A DNA stretch of 9,508 nucleotides from Zoogloeaceae bacterium (GTDB lineage Bacteria > Pseudomonadota > Gammaproteobacteria > Burkholderiales > Rhodocyclaceae). The stretch covers positions 1 to 9,508 of the forward strand of contig JAITNI010000206.1 in assembly GCA_031290535.1 (NCBI GenBank), in the 5' to 3' direction. Below the pieces are notes generated by a model. That model made no database searches and had not been told where the DNA came from. It saw only the letters and a program-made list of their open reading frames with translations. Shown piece by piece: positions 5,748-9,508 of the stretch. The position numbers were made by a program, and so were the translations under genes. Each line of letters starts with the position of its first letter. Positions within the stretch are counted from its first letter, which is position 1.

Positions 5748-7676
5748 TTAAACCCCGGATTTTCGCCGCCGCAGTTTCCAGACCGCCGCAGCCAGCGCAT
5801 CCAGGTCGGCGTGGGTGTTGTAGAGCGCCAGCGACGGGCGCACTGTGGCTTCCAGGCCGAAGCGGCGCAGGATGGGTTGGGCGCAGTGGTGGCCGGAGCG
5901 CACCGCGATGCCTTCCTTGTTGAGCGCCGCGCCGACTTCTTCGGTGTTGTAGCCAGCCAGCACGAAGGAGAGCACGCCCGCCTTTTCCGCCGCCTTGCCG
6001 ATCAGCCGCACACCAGGGATTTCTTCCAGCAGGCGTGTGCCGTGCGTGAGCAGGTCGTGCTCATGGCGGGCGATGTTTTCAATCCCCAGCCGTTCCACAT
6101 ACTCCAGCGCCGCGCCCAGTCCCACGGCATCGGCGATGTTGCCGGTTCCGGCTTCAAAGCGGGCCGGCGCGTCGTGGTACAGGGTTTTTTCAAAGGTCAC
6201 GTCGCGGATCATGTTGCCGCCGCCCTGCCAGGGGTCGGTGGCGTTCAGGAGACCTTCCTTGCCATACACCGCGCCAATGCCGGTGGGGCCGAACACCTTG
6301 TGGCCGGAGAACACGAACCAGTCGCAATCAAGCGCCTGCACATCAGCGCGCAGGTGCGAGACGGATTGCGCCCCGTCCACCAGCACTTTTGCGCCCCAGG
6401 CGTGCGCCATGCGCGTCATTTGCGCGGCGGGCGTCACCGTCCCCAGCGCGTTCGAGACCTGCGTGAAGGAGACCAGTTTTGTCTTCGAGCCGAGCAGTTT
6501 TTCGTATTCCTCCAGCCGCACTTCACCCAGATCATTGACTGGCGCGACTTTCAGCACCGCGCCGGTTTGCGCCGCCAGTTGCTGCCAGGGCACGATATTG
6601 GCGTGGTGTTCCAGCCAGGTGATGAGGATTTCATCGCCCGCCTTCAGGTTTTGCCGTCCCCAGCTTTGCGCGACCAGATTGATGCCTTCGGTCGTGCCAC
6701 GCACAAACACAATTTCATTGGCCGAACCGGCGTTGAGGAAGCGCCGCACGGTGTCGCGGGCGGCCTCGTAGGCGTCCGTGGCGCGCGCCGCCAGTTCGTG
6801 CGCGGCGCGGTGAATATTGGAGTTTTCGTGCGCGTAAAAATACGCCAGACGGTCGATGACGAACTGCGGCTTTTGCGTGGTGGCGGCGTTGTCCAGCCAC
6901 ACCAGCGGACGTCCATTGACCGTTTCGCCCAGAATCGGAAAATCCCGCCGCACGGCCTGCACATCAAACGCCTGCCCCGGCAAGGGATGCGCCTGGGGGG
7001 GCGCAAACGGGACGGCGCTGACGCCGGGTACCTGAATGCCCGGTACGCCCGGCGAAAACGTCGGCGCAACGGATGCGGCAGGCGGGACGTGTTCCAGAAA
7101 ATAATAGGGCGAGACCGTACTTGTCACCGCCTTGCTGTCCAGACCCAGCGCCAGTCCGGCCAGTTCCTGAATTTCCGGCAAGGGCGCATCAAACCCCGGC
7201 AGGCCGGATTCCAGCGCCGCAATGCCGGAGGCGGCAGAGGCGGGCGAAGGAATGTCCGCCTGCTGGACGGTCGTCCACGCCCCGCCCGGTGACGCGGCGG
7301 CAGGGGAGGTTGTGGCAGGAGAAGCGGCGTAAGGCGAAATGGCCGGATGCGCGGCGTCGCCAGTTTTGGGGGACAATCCCGGCGTCTGACCTGTTACGGG
7401 GAAGCTGCCCGCCGTGTTGGCCACAAAAGTGTTGCCTGCTACATCGCCCACCGCAGACGACGCCAGAAGGCTGGCGCCTTTGGTCGCCAGTTCCGGGCAG
7501 GTCTTGCCCGGCTCCCATTGTGCAGGCAGTTCGTTGAACAGGGCGGTCGCCAGTTGCGCCAGTTCCGCCACATCGGGCAGACCAGAAAAAGGGTCTGGCG
7601 CGGCCAGCGGGTCAGCCAGCGGGGAATGCAGGCCAGCGAGGCCCGCCATCTCAGGCGTACTGGTGCGCGTACTCAT
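5748..7676 (-). CDS. encapsulin cargo: SufS-type cysteine desulfurase with N-terminal loading domain
   Basis: This 642-residue protein has two parts. Residues about 237-640 are a complete group II (SufS-type) PLP cysteine desulfurase. They carry LDNAATTQKP (261-270), LEHHAN with H357, VDGAQS (433-438), SGHK with the PLP lysine K460, and SGHHCAQP with the catalytic cysteine C598. It converts cysteine to alanine and enzyme-bound sulfane sulfur. Residues 1 to about 236 are rich in Pro, Ala, Ser and Gly and probably disordered. An ordinary SufS is about 405 residues, so this is the extra N-terminal domain that Family 2A encapsulin cargo desulfurases use to enter the shell. Within it LP[DE][VI]xELAxLA occurs twice (33-43 and 166-176), each in a likely amphipathic helix, and SPYYFLE lies at 189-195. 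The gene overlaps the shell gene by 26 bp and is followed by a strong terminator. No SufBCD/SufE genes are adjacent, which fits sulfur storage better than general Fe-S assembly. Confidence 0.93.
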   Translation of the reverse strand: MSTRTSTPEMAGLAGLHSPLADPLAAPDPFSGLPDVAELAQLATALFNELPAQWEPGKTCPELATKGASLLASSAVGDVAGNTFVANTAGSFPVTGQTPGLSPKTGDAAHPAISPYAASPATTSPAAASPGGAWTTVQQADIPSPASAASGIAALESGLPGFDAPLPEIQELAGLALGLDSKAVTSTVSPYYFLEHVPPAASVAPTFSPGVPGIQVPGVSAVPFAPPQAHPLPGQAFDVQAVRRDFPILGETVNGRPLVWLDNAATTQKPQFVIDRLAYFYAHENSNIHRAAHELAARATDAYEAARDTVRRFLNAGSANEIVFVRGTTEGINLVAQSWGRQNLKAGDEILITWLEHHANIVPWQQLAAQTGAVLKVAPVNDLGEVRLEEYEKLLGSKTKLVSFTQVSNALGTVTPAAQMTRMAHAWGAKVLVDGAQSVSHLRADVQALDCDWFVFSGHKVFGPTGIGAVYGKEGLLNATDPWQGGGNMIRDVTFEKTLYHDAPARFEAGTGNIADAVGLGAALEYVERLGIENIARHEHDLLTHGTRLLEEIPGVRLIGKAAEKAGVLSFVLAGYNTEEVGAALNKEGIAVRSGHHCAQPILRRFGLEATVRPSLALYNTHADLDALAAAVWKLRRRKSGV

Positions 7677-8580
7677 GGTACTTGTCCACCTCTACGTTTT
7701 CGAGCACGGCAAGCGCATCTTCCGTCAGGACGGCCAGAGAGCAATAGAGAGAAATCAGGTACGAGGCAATGGCCTTGTGATTGATGCCCATGAAGCGCAC
7801 CGCCAGACCCCGGCTTTGTTCGCCCGGTAGATTGGGCTGGTAAAGCCCCACCACGCCCTGACGGGTTTCGCCCGTACGCAGCAGCAGGATATTGGTCTTG
7901 CCGCCACTGACTTCCAGCTTGTCGCTCGGCACCAGCGGAATGCCGCGCCAGGTGATGAACTGGGAGCCAAACAGCGACACCGTCGGCGGCGGCACGCCAC
8001 GCCGGGTGCATTCGCGACCAAAAGCGGCGATGGCTCTGGGGTGGGCGAGGAAAAAGGCGGGTTCCTTCCACACCCGGCTAATCAGCTCGTCAAGGTCATC
8101 CGGCGTCGGCGCGCCAGTCAGGGGCTGGACACGCTGTTCGGGCGCGACATTGTTGAGCAGGCCATATTCCTTGTTGTTGATGAGTTCGCTTTCCTGACGT
8201 TCCTTGATGATTTCGATCGTCAGGCGCAGTTGTTCCTGAATCTGGTTGTGCGGGCTGCTGTAGAGGTCGGAGACGCGGGTATGCACATCCACCACGGCGT
8301 TTACGGCGCTCAACATGTATTCCCGGCCCCATTCCTCGTAATCGACGTAGGTTTGCGGCAATTCCTTTTCGTCGCGGCTGGAACAGTCTACCGTGATGCG
8401 GGAGCCGTCCTTGACCCGGTTGACCCGGTAGATGCCCGCCTCGACCGGCGTCCATTGCAAAAAGTGCGGCAGCCAGCGCGGCGTGATGCTCGGCAGCATC
8501 GGCACGGTTTTGGTGGCGTTTGCCAGTGTCCGGGCGGCGACATCGCTTAACGCGGTTTGTGCTTCATGAATGTCCGTCAT
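7651..8580 (-). CDS. srpI: Family 2A encapsulin shell protein (SrpI-type)
   Basis: The 309-residue protein is an HK97-fold encapsulin of Family 2A. It looks colinear, as I remember it, with Synechococcus SrpI. Shared blocks include the N-arm LANATKTVP (19-27) and ITPRWLPHFLQW (32-43), VEAGIYRVNRV (46-56), the P-domain helix HTRVSDLYSSPHNQI (100-114) and the following ETIKERQE-like stretch. Others are GAPTPDDLD (156-164), the A-domain segment GVPPPTVSLFGSQFITWRGIPL (about 195-216), RTGETRQGVVGL (235-246), and FMGINHKAIASYLISLYCSLAVL (263-285). No cyclic-nucleotide-binding domain is inserted, which separates it from longer Family 2B shells. Many copies should assemble into an icosahedral compartment that packages the desulfurase encoded next to it. 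ATG 8580 is supported by AGGAG 9 bases upstream. The name srpI follows the sulfur-regulated cyanobacterial homologue. Confidence 0.95.
   Translation of the reverse strand: MTDIHEAQTALSDVAARTLANATKTVPMLPSITPRWLPHFLQWTPVEAGIYRVNRVKDGSRITVDCSSRDEKELPQTYVDYEEWGREYMLSAVNAVVDVHTRVSDLYSSPHNQIQEQLRLTIEIIKERQESELINNKEYGLLNNVAPEQRVQPLTGAPTPDDLDELISRVWKEPAFFLAHPRAIAAFGRECTRRGVPPPTVSLFGSQFITWRGIPLVPSDKLEVSGGKTNILLLRTGETRQGVVGLYQPNLPGEQSRGLAVRFMGINHKAIASYLISLYCSLAVLTEDALAVLENVEVDKYHEYAHQYA
7686..7693 (-). promoter_or_regulatory. ribosome binding site for the cysteine desulfurase
   Basis: On the minus strand AGAGGTGG lies 9 bases before ATG 7676, inside the final codons of the encapsulin gene. It supports this start and the 26-bp gene overlap, and suggests shell and cargo translation are coupled. 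Confidence 0.6.
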
Positions 8581-8589
8581 GTTTTGTTT

Positions 8590-8594
8590 CTCCT
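8590..8594 (-). promoter_or_regulatory. ribosome binding site for the encapsulin gene
   Basis: AGGAG on the minus strand sits 9 bases before ATG 8580. It is close to the ideal sequence and spacing, which suits a shell protein needed in many copies. Confidence 0.75.
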
Positions 8595-8625
8595 GTCATA
8601 AAAAAATGAAGTACTGCCGTTTATG

Positions 8626-8780
8626 GAAGCGCCGCACCGGGGCGGGCGTCCCTCAAAAATGATGACTGCGGCAAAAGTACCACTTTATTTTGAATAAGCA
8701 TATATGTATTTCTTATTTAGGCTTGGGTTCCACATATAAATTTTTGTTATTAGGCATATATGTTTTTTCGTATGAACCAG
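8626..8780 (-). promoter_or_regulatory. AT-rich leader/promoter region of the encapsulin gene with two CATATATG boxes
   Basis: Between the acetyltransferase stop and the shell gene, an AT-rich island (about 8682-8770) stands out against GC-rich surroundings. It holds two palindromic CATATATG boxes (8699-8706 and 8755-8762), 56 bp apart and in similar context. Read on the minus strand both are followed by GC(C/T)TA(A/T)T. A 13-bp AAAGT-ACC-ACTTT inverted repeat lies at 8674-8686. Closer to the gene, GCCGCA (8631-8636) and TGCGGC (8667-8672) could pair to form a leader hairpin. I cannot fix a single -35/-10 pair. The region most plausibly holds the promoter and operator that let the shell and cargo be regulated apart from the acetyltransferase. 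Confidence 0.5.
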
Positions 8781-8828
8781 TCCCCGCAAGGGATGCGCGG
8801 CGCGCCTCGCCGCCTTGCCCGACAGGGA
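8781..8828 (-). other. GC-rich hairpin after the acetyltransferase gene
   Basis: GCAAGG (8786-8791) pairs with CCTTGC (8813-8818), and CGGCG (8798-8802) with CGCCG (8808-8812), nested around a 5-base loop with a 6-base bulge. Outer TCCC (8781-8784) and GGGA (8825-8828) can close it. It starts 25 bases beyond the acetyltransferase stop. There is no T-run after it on the minus strand, so it is not a standard intrinsic terminator. It may be a processing, stabilising or partial termination structure, or part of a dispersed repeat. Confidence 0.4.
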
Positions 8829-8853
8829 AGGGTGGCCCAGACTGGCGAACGCA

Positions 8854-9508
8854 TCAGATGCCGCTACCGGCTTCAAACGCATCCTGACGCACCAGCGCCT
8901 GGGTGATGTTGCTTTCCGGGGGCACGCTGCGGGTGAGCCAGACGCTGCCGCCAATGGAAGAACCGCGCCCGATGGTGATGCGCCCCAGAATGGTTGCTCC
9001 GGCGTAAATCACCACATCATCCTCAACGAGGGGATGCCGCGCCCCGCCCTTGAGCAGATTGCCGTGCTCATCAACCGGAAAACGCTTCGCGCCCAGGGTT
9101 ACGGCCTGATAGATGCGTACCCGTTCGCCAATGACGGTGGTCTCGCCAATCACCACGCCCGTGCCGTGGTCGATGAAAAAACTGCTGCCAATGCTCGCCC
9201 CCGGATGGATGTCGATGCCGGTGGAAGAATGCGCGATTTCGGCGATGATGCGCGCCACCAGCGGCACGCCCAGCGCGTACAGTTCATGCGCCAAACGGTG
9301 GTAGGTGATGGCGAAGATGCCCGGATAGCAGACCAGCACTTCATCCACGCTCCGCGCCGCCGGGTCGCCCTCGTAAGCGGCGCGAATATCGCTGTCGAGC
9401 AGATTTCGCACCTTCGGCAGCCGCGTCGCGAACGCCTGCACGATCGCGCTCGCCTGCGCGTTGGCCTCTGTGCTCTCCGGGGCGAGATTTGCCGCAAACT
9501 GGAGTTCC
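8854..9508 (-). CDS. serine O-acetyltransferase (5' end outside the window)
   Basis: The frame is open from the right edge to TGA at 8854-8856 (217 codons seen), so the N-terminus is missing. An internal GTG at 9441 is not needed as a start, because the upstream codons continue in a sensible alpha-helical acetyltransferase N-domain (LAPESTEANAQASAIVQAF). The product acetylates serine from acetyl-CoA to O-acetylserine, the first step of cysteine synthesis. Visible are the helical region VLVCYPGIFAITYHRLAHEL and the left-handed beta-helix hexapeptide repeats starting GIDIHPGASIG. The catalytic motif FFIDHGTGVVIGET has the active Asp-His, and IYQAVTLGAKRF follows. The length and layout resemble EpsC-type transferases, which occur beside Family 2A encapsulins. 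The protein ends EAGSGI; a terminal isoleucine after glycine is the tail that binds O-acetylserine sulfhydrylase (CysK) in CysE proteins, so a cysteine synthase complex is plausible. It would supply cysteine for the encapsulated desulfurase. Confidence 0.92.
   Translation of the reverse strand, partial: ELQFAANLAPESTEANAQASAIVQAFATRLPKVRNLLDSDIRAAYEGDPAARSVDEVLVCYPGIFAITYHRLAHELYALGVPLVARIIAEIAHSSTGIDIHPGASIGSSFFIDHGTGVVIGETTVIGERVRIYQAVTLGAKRFPVDEHGNLLKGGARHPLVEDDVVIYAGATILGRITIGRGSSIGGSVWLTRSVPPESNITQALVRQDAFEAGSGI

Noticed and set aside
5562..7292. A 576-codon open frame on the plus strand opposite the desulfurase gene
   Set aside because: It is fully antisense to a gene with all catalytic motifs of a cysteine desulfurase. 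Its product is Arg/Gln/Gly-rich without family features, as expected for an antisense frame in GC-rich DNA.
8685..8954. 89-codon minus-strand frame overlapping the acetyltransferase 3' end
   Set aside because: It lies out of frame over the real acetyltransferase end and ends in the AT-rich leader, with no start signal.

Overview
The window is GC-rich and comes from a Gram-negative bacterium, most likely a gammaproteobacterium. Its CptA/EptC-type lipid A-core phosphoethanolamine transferase looks colinear with the enterobacterial protein over its whole length, and RmuC and DUF3293 genes sit beside it. I cannot name the genus from sequence alone.

Left part (1-2280), plus strand: the 3' end of an unrecognised gene; a possible very small ORF whose stop overlaps the next start (ATGA); rmuC; and a DUF3293 gene. 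Between the DUF3293 gene and the convergent cptA gene lies a foldback element of about 110 bp. It has IS5-like ends and YTAR-type flanks, and the TAG stop codon of cptA lies in the right flank.

Middle (2269-5750), minus strand: cptA/eptC, then a visibly lower-GC gene for an exported protein with two diverged TIMP/netrin-like (NTR) modules. That gene is bracketed by two copies, in opposite orientation, of a palindromic repeat of about 120-135 bp. The rest of the intergenic DNA there shows no convincing gene.

Right part (5690-9508), minus strand: the most notable locus, a Family 2A encapsulin sulfur-storage cluster. In transcription order it has a serine O-acetyltransferase (5' end cut by the window edge), a 273-bp leader with an AT-rich segment, two CATATATG boxes and hairpins, the SrpI-type encapsulin shell gene, and a SufS-type cysteine desulfurase. 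The desulfurase carries an N-terminal Pro/Ala-rich cargo domain of about 235 residues. Its gene overlaps the shell gene by 26 bp, and a strong intrinsic terminator follows. The expected logic, from studied members of this family, is that the acetyltransferase supplies O-acetylserine for cysteine synthesis, and the encapsulated desulfurase strips sulfur from cysteine and deposits it inside the shell.

No rRNA, tRNA, CRISPR array, phage gene or intact transposase was seen.
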